Shown piece by piece: positions 47,989 through 58,319 of a stretch of 64,000 nt of DNA (position 1 is its first letter; every line of letters begins with the position of its first letter). This stretch comes from Thuidium tamariscinum (lineage: Eukaryota; Streptophyta; Bryopsida; Hypnales; Thuidiaceae): NCBI GenBank assembly GCA_947034885.2, contig OX344758.2, forward strand, positions 5,396,501 to 5,460,500, read 5' to 3'. The translations under genes and the position numbers were made by a program. The notes under the pieces are model-generated. The model was not told the DNA's origin and ran no database searches. It was given only the letters and a program-made list of their open reading frames with translations.

Positions 47989-48913
47989 CCCCTAAAGGTC
48001 GGAGACTATGTCTTCACCAAAAACACACTAAAACTGCCATTTCTATTACAAGCACCAAGTTTTTGAAAAAAAACATTTTTAGACACATGTAACCGTAGGA
48101 TCTTATAGTAAACTTGTGTGAAAAGATGTGGAAAAAATTTCAGAAATTTCCACCACATAGATTGCAAGATATTAGTGTTTGAAGTTACAAAAATCAGTTT
48201 TTTTCCACTGCGGAAATCCGGGCAGCTGCACTTCAGAAGGCCATATTTGTGTGAAAAAATGTCCAAAATGGTTGCAACTCTTTGAATTCATTCTCCAATT
48301 CAAGTTGGTTACATGCTTGAAAATTTTCATATCATTTGGAATTGTACAACATGTACAAAAAAAATAGTAAGTAGAAAGAAGTTGAGAATGATTCAAGATA
48401 CAAAAATGGTAATAATTTATTTATTGAATTGAAAAATGCCAATCCCAATGGTCCAAGTCTTGTAACTAACAATCTACACCCAATGTTTTAATTTTTTCTT
48501 AAAAATATTTAAAATTGAGGAAAATAAAGGCTTTCAAAGTTTATTTTAGAGTAGAGAATCCATAACCGCCCACAAACTAAACCTCTTTATAACTTTCATC
48601 TCATAAATCAAAATGGAGTGATTCAAAGCTTTTTGCATATATGTACATCTAGAAAACCAGTTTCAAATTTTTAATTTCAAAAAAAAAGTTTTTATAAGAA
48701 ATTTTTGGGCTGCCCGCCGACCAATGAAAACTACATATCATGCAATAACTTTTTGACCATGTAGTCAAAAGTTATGAAAATTGTTGGGCCTTCAAGATAC
48801 TCCTCGGACACATGTTGTGTAAAAATTTCAAAGAAAAAAAATAAAAACTCCACCCGTAGTGAGCTGCCCAAAATCGCTATGTTGCCAAAAAACACAGTTT
48901 GGTCCTTTAGGGG
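47989..48913 (-). mobile_element. TTAA-flanked TIR element, copy J (925 bp), inverted relative to copy I
   Basis: It has the same length as the copy at 39,647-40,571 and no difference that I could find by reading, including the spurious short open frames. It is flanked by TTAA at 47985-47988 and 48914-48917, and the DNA beyond differs from that beside copy I. These are therefore two separate insertions, not the arms of one larger element. Confidence 0.8.
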
Positions 48914-49494
48914 TTAATAATTAAATATATATGAAGATATATAAGCAGAAAATGTGTAGAGATTAAGAAACAATTTAGATGCTAAAGGGTTAAATTAGGG
49001 CTTTCTGTCATAGTAAGTGACTAAGTGATCTCAATGGTGATATGAGTTAGTTTGTACATGTGTTTGGAATATAAAATACTTAATATATTTAGTATGTAAT
49101 ATATATCTAAACCCATGCAACCATTTCACTACAAAAAAGGGATATTTCAACATAAACCCATTAGTATGGTCCTATATATAATGACTTTTTTAGCAAATTT
49201 TTCACAAATTTTTAGTAAACACATATATTTATGCAGTACTTATAGGACTATACTACTAGGATTATATTTATTACACTTACAAAACCTTTCTCTTTTAGAG
49301 TTTTGTCGTCATTGCCTATTTTTATATAACATTTTGAGGTAATAAATGATTTTTATTTTATTATTAAATGTGATAATTTTTATTTATAATTGATAAAATA
49401 ATATTTATTGACAAAAACTACAAAAAAATTTGAAAGGCATATTTAGTAGCTCATCTAAGTTTTGTTCAAGATCCCACAAGGTCCTAGGACTTAA

Positions 49495-50382
49495 CCCATA
49501 AAGTTTGTACAATCTCAACATTCGTTGAGATTTAATGAGTTTTACTTGTGAAGATACAAAAGCACATTATCTTTCTAAAAATGTAATATTTATCTTAATC
49601 ATTGCTTAGGTGCAAAAGTTATGGCATGTACAAAAAGCCCTTTTTTAAATTTGGTAGGTAGAAAGAAACTCTAAAGTAAACTTAAAATGAAAAATCGTAA
49701 GATTTTTTTTGTAGAATGTTTTTTTGTTTACATGAGAAGATTTGATTTATTCCACTTGGATTTGTTATGTGAAAGTTATAGCCAATCTTATTATTTGGGC
49801 AATCAAAGCTTTTTCTTAGAAAACTAACTCATATGATTCATTTCTAACTTCAATTTTGAAAATTTCAAAAAAAAGATTTATAAGATTAAGATATTTTTCT
49901 AGAACAATCTCACCTTTGAAATTAGGATATTTCAATTCTACCTTTGAGCTATTAACAATTTGGTTTTCCCTTCAATCTTGAATTAACCTATATCTATTTA
50001 ATGATTTTTTAATGAATAAAAACTAAGTGCTTGTTTTTTGAATTTTTTTTCCAAAACTCTCAAATCCATTCTTCATTATATAAAATTAGAAATTCAATAT
50101 TAGTAGAGCAAAATTTTTAAGTTAACAAGGGTTAAAGCCTAAAAATGTAGTTGGGTAAGGTACAATAAAGGTTGTTTCTTTTACTTTAAATTCAAACATC
50201 TTGCAATTTGCATGCAATCAAAGTTTTTGAAATTTCTTCTTCACATTTTTACACCAGTCTAATACAAGTTTATACAATTTGATATGAAAAAAAAGAATTA
50301 AACTGTTATTTTGCTCTTTCCTATAGAAATGGTAGTTTTAAATGGGTTTTTTTTTATGGAAAAGGCCTTAAGACTTTAGGGA
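49495..50382. mobile_element. TTAA-flanked TIR element, copy H, old
   Basis: TTAA at 49491-49494 and 50383-50386 flank CCCATAAAG and CTTTAGGGA ends; the interior (888 bp) is strongly diverged from copies I and J. Its right flank (about 50,390-50,860, read on the minus strand) matches 26,780-27,622, and a single TTAA occurs at the corresponding spot, 27622-27625, as expected of an empty site. Confidence 0.6.
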
Positions 50383-50389
50383 TTAATCC

Positions 50390-50860
50390 TAAAGCACTCT
50401 GACTTCTACTTTCTAGATGACATACAAAGTAAAATTGAAATTTCTTTCTCATTACACCTTTGATGAAAGTCATTCTAATTTTTAGAGATACTTTATGAAG
50501 TTGTTGTCCTATCCAAGGGTTGGATTTGGTGTTTCTAGAGTTTATATTTTTCTAAAATTATAAATGTGGAAGTATGTCAATTGGTTGACCATGACAAAAT
50601 TGCATTACTCTAATTCAAACTTGGAATTCCAAAAATGAGGTCATAGGATCAAAGAACATATAAGTTTTAAAAAATCACCATGTTAAGAAAACTTGACTTA
50701 AAATCCATTCCAACAAAATTTACTCCAAAATGACAATATTTTGGTTGTAATTGAAATTCAACTCTATTTTCTTTCCAAATTTATAGAAAAATATTGGTGA
50801 TAGGATTGGTGAATCTAATTGTATAAATAGAATCTACAATTCAAACTCTGAAACTTTTAT
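50390..50860 (-). repeat. Dispersed repeat, reverse copy
   Basis: Reverse-complement partner of 26,780-27,622 with moderate divergence. It directly abuts TTAA element H on its lower-coordinate side and gives an empty-site comparison for both that element and the CATTAG element. Confidence 0.55.
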
Positions 50861-50869
50861 TTGAAGTGG

Positions 50870-51074
50870 AATTAGAAAAGAGACAACTTTTTTTTCTTTT
50901 TTTTCTTTTTTCCCTTTTAAAAAAATGCATTTGATGTTATTATGACTTTAGTTAGACAATGTGACATTTACTTGGACATTCTATATTTCTCATCTTGAGT
51001 GAACCCTTTGCCTATTATATTTAGTCATCAAGTTCTCTTGAATAATAAATGAGATTCAAGAAATGCCTAAAATA

Positions 51075-51129
<55 letters not shown>

Positions 51130-52190
51130 CTTCATGAATTATTTTCTAAAAAACAAATCCTTCCAAATTGGCATCCTTTCTTGAATTTTTTTGGCTACAT
51201 CTAATCATTGGATACAATACTTAATAATCTTGTTAATAGTTAATACTATTGATTCATATCCGTGTAATCCCAATCCCACACATACATGTGTATATGTTTG
51301 TAATATCATATTTCAAGCATATTTCCTACTTTGTATAAACTAGTTCAATATGTAGCTAAATGTAAATGATGAATGTATTTAAGGTAGATCAATCTATGAC
51401 AATCCAAATTTGCAACTTGGGTATCTTGTGTGATGTGCTTATTGCAGTTTGTAGAAAGGATTAGTTGAGAGGAGTGAAATAGAAGTAGAATTATATTGAT
51501 ATGATAAGAGGTGAAATGAATGAGAATTTTTTTAGCACATTTGGTGCAAACATATAAAATTGTTAGGAAGGGGTCATGACCATTTTAAAAAGGTTAAAGA
51601 TAAGTGACTTGCCATCTTGATCCTATTTGATGAATGTTTAGAAAGCAAAAGTTCAACATTCTTAATGCAACATTTTATTGCTTGAAGGTGCAACTTATTA
51701 TGACAAGTTTTTATTTACAACAAAGCTCATCTTGGCCGACATTTATTGAACCACATCTTTATGGACCTTAAACTGTCTTTGAAAAGATATTAACCTAATA
51801 TTGTTTTTTAACAATAACATCTAATTGTTTGCCTAAAGAATATAAAGTATACACTCTATGGAGATAGGTGAGTGACAAACACAAATGGGAGGGTCTAATT
51901 AATAGCTGTTGAAATTAGGTGACCTTATTCAATATATGATAATCTTATCAATGCCTTAAACTACTTTTCCATTTCTATGTGCATTAGGTATAGAAGATCA
52001 AAGCAAAGAAGTTAGTCCCATCTTTTGGTAGTAGTCACTAAAAAACAAAAACAAAAACATTTCTAAGAAAAAATATTTGCAACAAGAACCATTGGTGTGT
52101 CTCACACACCATGAACTTGAAAAGTAAATTCTTAATCTTTATTTGGTGGAACCCTCTAAGTCTCTACTCACACCATTTACATTCTCACTT
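50870..52190. other. AT-rich stretch with microsatellite only
   Basis: Apart from the (AT)n run at 51,078-51,127 and a T/TTTC-rich run near 50,890-50,920, nothing was recognised. Confidence 0.5.
51078..51127. repeat. (AT)n microsatellite
   Basis: An uninterrupted run of about 25 AT dinucleotides; it can form a cruciform and is prone to length change. Confidence 0.95.
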
Positions 52191-52196
52191 ATGGGC

Positions 52197-52528
52197 TATA
52201 AGATGAGATTTGGGGCCTTCAGAAGATTGCGGGTTCCCAAACTACTAGAACATTGAAACTACTATGGAAACACGTTTCACTATTGCGGGAATATAGAAAC
52301 TACGCAATCTGATGTGGTCAAGACCGTGCCACGTCATCAATTTTAAAAATAAAAATAAATAAAAATTTTGGACCTTTTTTCACATTTCAGGACACCACAC
52401 CACACCCTTTTTTTTTAAAATTGGGGGGGGAGGGGGGGGGGGGGGGGAATTGCTGGCCAATGTTTTAGGAACTGTTTTGGGAACTGACTCAAAACGGCCC
52501 TCCCAAGGCCTCGAATCTCATCTAATAT
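52197..52528. mobile_element. CATTAG-family TIR element, diverged, with poly-G tract
   Basis: Left 'ataagatgagatttggggcc' and right 'ggcctcgaatctcatctaat' are inverted repeats, and the interior shares 'ggttcccaaactac' and 'gtgccacgtcatc' blocks with relatives. A G run of more than 15 bases lies at about 52,426-52,447. Confidence 0.6.
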
Positions 52529-52529
52529 C

Positions 52530-53913
52530 GTGGTCCTCATCCTCTTTTAAGATGGCCCCTGTATACAAGCACACTACAGGGATTTCATTTTCAGTTTTCC
52601 GAAGTCCTATGGCTTGAGAGATATTGATCAAAATGTAGATATTTTCCAAAGTGTTATGAGTTGCTTGATTGATAAGGAGGGATGGCAATGCTCTAAGAAT
52701 CTAGTGCTCAACTGCAAAGTTTTCTGCCTCTAAGCTTATCCATTTACAGCACATGGAGAATGTCTTCACTTGCTTATCATTCTTATGTTTTTACACCGAT
52801 TTTTCATATATTAAAGAGTCCTACACCAGAAATTCATCGTACTTAATTGGGCTGATCATTTTTTTGGAAGAATGGATTTTCCAGATTGCAACTCATGTCT
52901 TGGCACATGCTGCAGAATTGGCCTCTACTTTCCCACACATATTGGCAGCCCCCTGCATGACTTTTACCTACATTCAAGTTAAATTGGTGATCCGCAAACT
53001 TTGTAACTTGATTTGCTGTACTGTACAGTGCAGTACACATACACCATCAGCTGCTGTACTTCAATCCTAGAAAATGAAGAAAGAAATTGATTCGGAACCA
53101 TCACGTACATACAGAATGTGAATATATTCCCAAAAGGAAAAGAAAAGAAAAGAAAAGAAGTTGAGATAGACATTGCTCCAAGTCGTGGCTCTTTATGCAA
53201 GCACACAAGGCTTGGCACGGAGGAAAAGCAAATTGGTACTGGAAGAGTCCTTGCCACCAATTCCTGCCTTTGCTCCTTTCATACACTAACTTCATTGATC
53301 AAGTGCACATGGTGTATTGTCTTGCAAAAGTGGCTTCTGTATGGCCCTCCTGGCATGCAGATTATTGATGGAGCTTTATCTCCAACTGAAGCAACTGACA
53401 CAACCGTTTGATCAGTCAGTTTCTCTTCCTCGACTTCAAAATTTAAACTATTTTGTGGATGTTACTGGTCACCAGCACTTGGAGAAGAGATTTCTTTTGT
53501 TGTAGGAAGAGATCTGTTGAATGGGCTCACCAAGGTATAATTACCTTTCTGATTGGAGGTGGCAAATTGCAAAGGCTACTGAAGAATTAATCCAATCTTA
53601 CGCTTCGTGCTCGCACAGACTCGACGAAGCCCAACACGCACTAAACATGCTCCTTCAGTTGATAAGTTTCACGTGTTGGTGGACAATATTAATCAACCAT
53701 CATTTGTGTCTCACATTGGCTTCAGCTTCAGGAGCGTGCCCAGGTTTGGAAATCACTTGATGGTGGTTGTCTTCAGCTAGCGTGTTTACCAGATACATCC
53801 ATTTCGTAATCGGTGACAAGTTCATGTTGTTGGCCACTCGCACTCTTCCATCACCCTTTTTTTGAATTTTTTATTTATCGTTGCTGATTGTCTATAGCTA
53901 CTCTTGCCTATAA
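52530..53913. other. Balanced-composition DNA upstream of the exportin-like relic
   Basis: Composition resembles former genic DNA. It has an AAAAG repeat at about 53,135-53,158 and a frame of 79 codons at 53,521-53,760 that I cannot place. It could hold the lost first exon of the relic or unrelated sequence. Confidence 0.3.
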
Positions 53914-56083
53914 TTGAACATTGGTTTATCAGTGATGAGGCTTTTATTTTTGAACACAAGATGTGAGAAGGTATGTGCGAAATTGGATGTCGCAGACTTG
54001 GAGCATCACTTTCCGATAACTGCTCTGATTCAGTCCTCCGTATTTACTGTAGTTGAATGCGTCCAAGATGTTTGCATCATCATCGTAGAACTTACGAATG
54101 CTACGTTTGTGAATCCACATTTTCATCGGGGATTCGTTACGGGAGAAATCAACGTTTGATTTACCCCAAATTTCAGCGGATTCTGTCGTGGATGCAAGAT
54201 CTTCGAGTCAGAAGCTATGGAACCTAAAAAAACTTTTTGTGTGTCCGTGTTAGCTAGATTTTAAAAAATAAAATGATTCAGGAAATTATGCGTTGTGAAG
54301 ATGCCGTTTGTGTCATGCACAAGTCGTTTTTCGGAGAGATGTCAACCTGCACGCGGGATCTTTGCAACATCATTCTGAATGTGGAGTACGTGTTGTCAGT
54401 GTGGACACTAAGGAGCAATGCTTTGTGCCGGAGATTGCTAGAGCGTAGTAATTTCGCGGAGAAGAACCCGGATTCCAACTTCAGGAAACCTAAACTCTGC
54501 TCAAATTAAACGAGCACAAGAGCGAGAAGAATGTTATAGATCATGAGTGAGCAGGGTAAGTTCTCGTGGACGTTCTCACCTTGTGATTGATGGTGCTTAA
54601 TGATTTCTACCTGCAGCTACGGCAGCTTCATCGATCTCTGTTGTGGAGGTACCAATATAAGAATTATCTGTACCAGCGTTTCTCTTCAAATCAGGCACAA
54701 CAATGCAGCTTGTGAAGCCCATCGTGATTCAATCAAAAGGCTATGAGATTTAAAGCATGGTTAGTTCATAGATCGGTTAGTAATTAAACAGGATTAAACA
54801 AGTTATGAAAGAAGCGTGCATTGAATGCCACTTCCGGGCTACCGTTGAAGGACACCTTTTCTCTACATGAAGAACCAATGCAAACGACGCTAGCCAGAAG
54901 CTGAAGACGGAAGAAGCTCAAATTTCTCGAGTTCCCTCTGCAGTTCACGCTCATGAATTCACTGGAAGAATGTGTATGATAATGCAAAGGTTTGATTCAT
55001 TCTCATGTGCAGAACTTTGAGGTATGTCTGCGGAGATGGAAAACTTGAACCAAGACCCTGCTCATGTTCAAATCGGCATTGCCACTCGCTATATATCCTG
55101 GATCGCGCTGGAGATTCCCACACCCATTCATGTAAGTCGATCAATTCCATGCCAGATAATTTGACAATATTAAGTCATTGCAATTCTCTCGAATAGTTGA
55201 AGCATGACTACCTACACCAAGTACTTCGAGCAGGCACCTGAATAATTTGGCAAAAACTATTGCAAAAACGAGGGGTCACTCACCTTTCTGGATAATCCGC
55301 TACACTGAACATCGTCCGGAGGAACTAAGTGACGATAGTCAATGACCCACAAAATTAACGACAGTGAGTCTCAAGCTGCATTCATAGCAGCAAATGCACC
55401 GCTGTTCAACCTCAACCTTCATTTTGGATTAATTTCATTCCAGGCAAATTGTTATCACTCATACAAAGTCAGAATCAAAATCCCCACTTGAGCACGGGCT
55501 CCAACTATAATGGATCATTCCCGTTTGTTTAACGCCCCGAAGTACACAATGCGATGAACCAACCGATACATGAAAATTCCTGAGTAATGAATTGCATACC
55601 CAGGAGAGCTACCTTCATGGCGGGATGAAGTCAAAATACAGCAGAGTCTTACCATTGTGTACGTCTTGGCATTGAAGAAAAAGAGGGTTAACTCGTCGAT
55701 CTCGCAGTTGGCATGGAGGCCACAGACTACCACGACCTCTACACGAATCTGGATCCGTGAGCCAAGTCCAGTAGACTGCTGCCACAGACGGATCGGATCG
55801 GAGAATTTGTTACGAAAGGACAATACAGGCCCACAAAATGCTTTGCTTTGCAATCCTAATCTTCATGACACCGGACTTCCATTCTCTTCATGCAGGTATT
55901 TGAGCCCCGCCAGTCTCCTGGATCGAAACAGCCTCGACCCACTTGAGAAAGGGAGCAGCATTGCAGCAGGTCATGCATTTGAAAAAACTCTTGAGACACC
56001 ACGTCTGCCGGAATGTGATCTCCAAACCCTAATTTGCAGGGGATCCAGCATCGGCATTCTGATCACAGACCTCATCGTGGAAA
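53914..56083 (+). pseudogene. Degraded exportin-T-like (PAUSED/LOS1 family) gene relic
   Basis: Exportin-T carries tRNA out of the nucleus. Several short translated blocks in different + frames match, in order, what I recall of plant exportin-T: SVF followed about 20 residues later by ATFV and FVT (about 54,030-54,145; family SVFSMA, PPFVKNK, VLVT); a block with NA.D, then TEEAQISRV (about 54,870-54,935; family NALDDE, EEISVAARV); DPAHV followed by RYISWI (about 55,060-55,105; family DP, RRYVSWID); and RNSLDPLEK (about 55,918-55,944; family YRNNLNSLDK). Stops and frame changes separate the blocks, and the C-terminal half is absent: a MITE begins at 56,086. Composition is more balanced than the neighbouring DNA, as expected of former genic sequence. 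Each match is short and made from memory, so this could be chance; the conserved order is the main support. Confidence 0.4.
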
Positions 56084-56085
56084 TA

Positions 56086-56431
56086 AGGTAGAAGCATCCA
56101 TTATTTTCAGTGTATCCATAGTTTGATATTAGAGTTTTCTACAAAGTGTCCCCACTAGTACCTTGAAACTTTAGTTGTGGTTGGTGGGCTCTGATTATTT
56201 TAGATTTTGGTGTGAGAATCCAGGCAGATTTACTACGAGGGCAGATTTAGGTGCTCTCCTAAGTCCTACTTTGAAAATTCACAGAAATTAGATGCCTCGT
56301 CCAAAAATTCTAATTTTTTTTGAAAATTCATGATTTTCACTTGCCAATACTACAAAAAATTTATTTATAGGAAAATGTGCCTCCAACTATGCTGAAACTG
56401 TTAACTTTGGCTGTAATGGGTGCTTCTACCT
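56086..56431. mobile_element. TA-type MITE, AGGTAGAAGC family, copy 2
   Basis: Ends AGGTAGAAGCATCC and GGGTGCTTCTACCT next to TA (56084-56085, 56432-56433). Very similar to 3,200-3,545. It marks the point where the exportin-like relic is lost. Confidence 0.75.
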
Positions 56432-56497
56432 TAGTTGTTGATGGAGTGCGTGGTGGTGTAAAATGTGATTTTGAAAACCAAACGGAGACAGACACTA

Positions 56498-56851
56498 AGG
56501 TAGGAACACCCATAACCGTAAAAATAAGCAATTCAGTAGAGTTGAAGGTATCTTTTTCTAGAAAAAATATTTTTACAGTATTAGCAACTGAAAATCATGA
56601 ATTTTCAAAAAAAAAAGAATTTTTGGACAAGTCATCTAATTTCTGTGAATTTTCAAAGTGGAACTCACTAGGACACTCTATACCGCACTCTAGTAAATCT
56701 ACCTTGATTCTCACAACAAAATCTAAAAAATTCAGAGTTTACCAATCAAAATTAAGAGTAAAGTGACAATTTGGAGGTACTCTTGAAGACGATTTAAGGA
56801 CACTCTACTTGTTAGTTATGGGTGCAGTGACAGTTATGGATGCTACTACCT
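56498..56851 (-). mobile_element. TA-type MITE, AGGTAGAAGC family, copy 3, opposite orientation to copy 2
   Basis: Opens AGGTAGGAACACCCATAAC after TA (56496-56497) and closes GGATGCTACTACCT before TA at 56852-56853. The interior is the reverse complement of copy 2 with more divergence. An open frame of 129 codons (56,377-56,766) runs across copies 2 and 3 and is spurious. Confidence 0.7.
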
Positions 56852-57186
56852 TAAAGGATTTCATTTGTTGTAACACTCTTTGCAAGGATTTTGTGTAACT
56901 AGCTTTAGCTTGATTCTCTAGTTTGAAATATAAAGTGTAGTTGGTGTTTGTGAGAATTAGGTTGCATGTTCAAGAAAAAACACAAGTTACACTTTATTGT
57001 TTGCAAGTTCAAGAAATCTTCTACCAATTTGAATAAGATTAGATAACTTGAAAGCTCCATCTACTTTTATTAATTCATTTGCTTAACTAAAGTTTGCAAT
57101 GGAAGAAAATTAGATGACCTTGCAGTTATGTTTTTTTGGTTAAATTCATTTATCTAAAAAGTCTGCAAGTCTATTTTGAGCGCAAT

Positions 57187-58313
57187 CACTAGAAGAAAAT
57201 TATGTCCGTTGCAATCGACTAATATGCAACTATGTGTCTTACACGACTTCCTTGCAACTACAACTTTCTATATTTACACCAAATTTAGTGTTTACACTAC
57301 TATAGTCTCAAAGTAGTCTCAAAGTAGTTGTAGATTGAAGTTTCAAGTTGCATATAGTTGCAAAGTAGTTGTATGTTGAAGTTTGAATTACAGGAAACTA
57401 ACAAAAGAATTTCTATGATGTATTCTACATCCAAAATTTATCACAGTTGTCGACATGGACCACTTTAGGTTTTGTAGAGTCAAGTGTGTCAAACTACAAT
57501 TGGGAATGATCTAAGTTTGACTACAATTCAACTAAAATGCAACTACTTTGCAACTAAAATACAACTAGAAAATAATTAAATCAAGTTGTATATCAATTCT
57601 CCCATCTCAATTGTCAAGAGTACCATTAGATTGGATGGATAAGAGCTGTAAGTTTTACCATCTTTAAGTAGTAAAGTTTAATATTACAATTGTAATATTT
57701 CTACACTTTGTAGATTTTTACAACTTGCAAATTTCTACAATTTGTAGATTTCTACAATTTATAGAAATCTACAAATATTTAAAGTATAAGAAATTTTAAA
57801 ACTTTTGAAATTTAAAGTTTTGTAAACTTGTGAAATCTATTTATTATCAATATTTGAATTTGATAATCTAAAAAAAGCTAGATCTAAGATTCTAAAATCT
57901 ACAGATCATTGAGATTCAATTTCTGAAATCTACAGATCATTGAGATTCAATTTCTGAAATCTACAATCATTAAGATAAAAAAATCTAAAAAATCTATAAA
58001 TTTATAAATCTATAAGTTGCAAAGTAGTTACAAACTAATTGCAAAGCAATTAGGAACTAGTTGCAAAGCAGTTGCACACAAATTGCAAGCAAGTTGCACA
58101 AAAGCAAGTTCCACGTCAAAAGACTTCATCGATGAAGTTCTGTGTAGGCTATTTAATGAAAAACAATCTTTTCGATTTTGCAACTACATTGCAATTAGTG
58201 CGACTTGTCCACTGCAATTGCGGCTCCAAATTATCACTCAGTTGCAAACATGTTATGCAACTACAAAACTAGTTGCTAACAGTAGTTGCAAAAGCCCCAA
58301 TTTTCTTCTAGTG
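57187..58313. mobile_element. Non-autonomous CACTA element, 1,127 bp
   Basis: It begins CACTAGAAGAAAATT and ends AATTTTCTTCTAGTG, with a 3-bp AAT duplication on both sides (57184-57186 and 58314-58316), diagnostic of CACTA (En/Spm). Subterminal regions are packed with GTTGCA/TGCAAC motifs (about 57,210-57,600 and 58,010-58,295), the kind of array bound by the element's own TNPA-like protein. No TNPD-type transposase is present; the 112-codon frame at 58,017-58,355 is made of these motifs. Confidence 0.85.
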
Positions 58314-58319
58314 AATGGG

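Noticed and set aside
39647-48913. Copies I and J as the terminal inverted repeats of one 9.3-kb element
   Set aside because: Each copy has its own complete pair of inverted ends and its own TTAA duplication, and copy I lies inside a Stowaway MITE. They are separate insertions.
56377-56766. Open frame of 129 codons (+)
   Set aside because: It runs from the end of one MITE into a reversed copy of the same MITE and has no domain.
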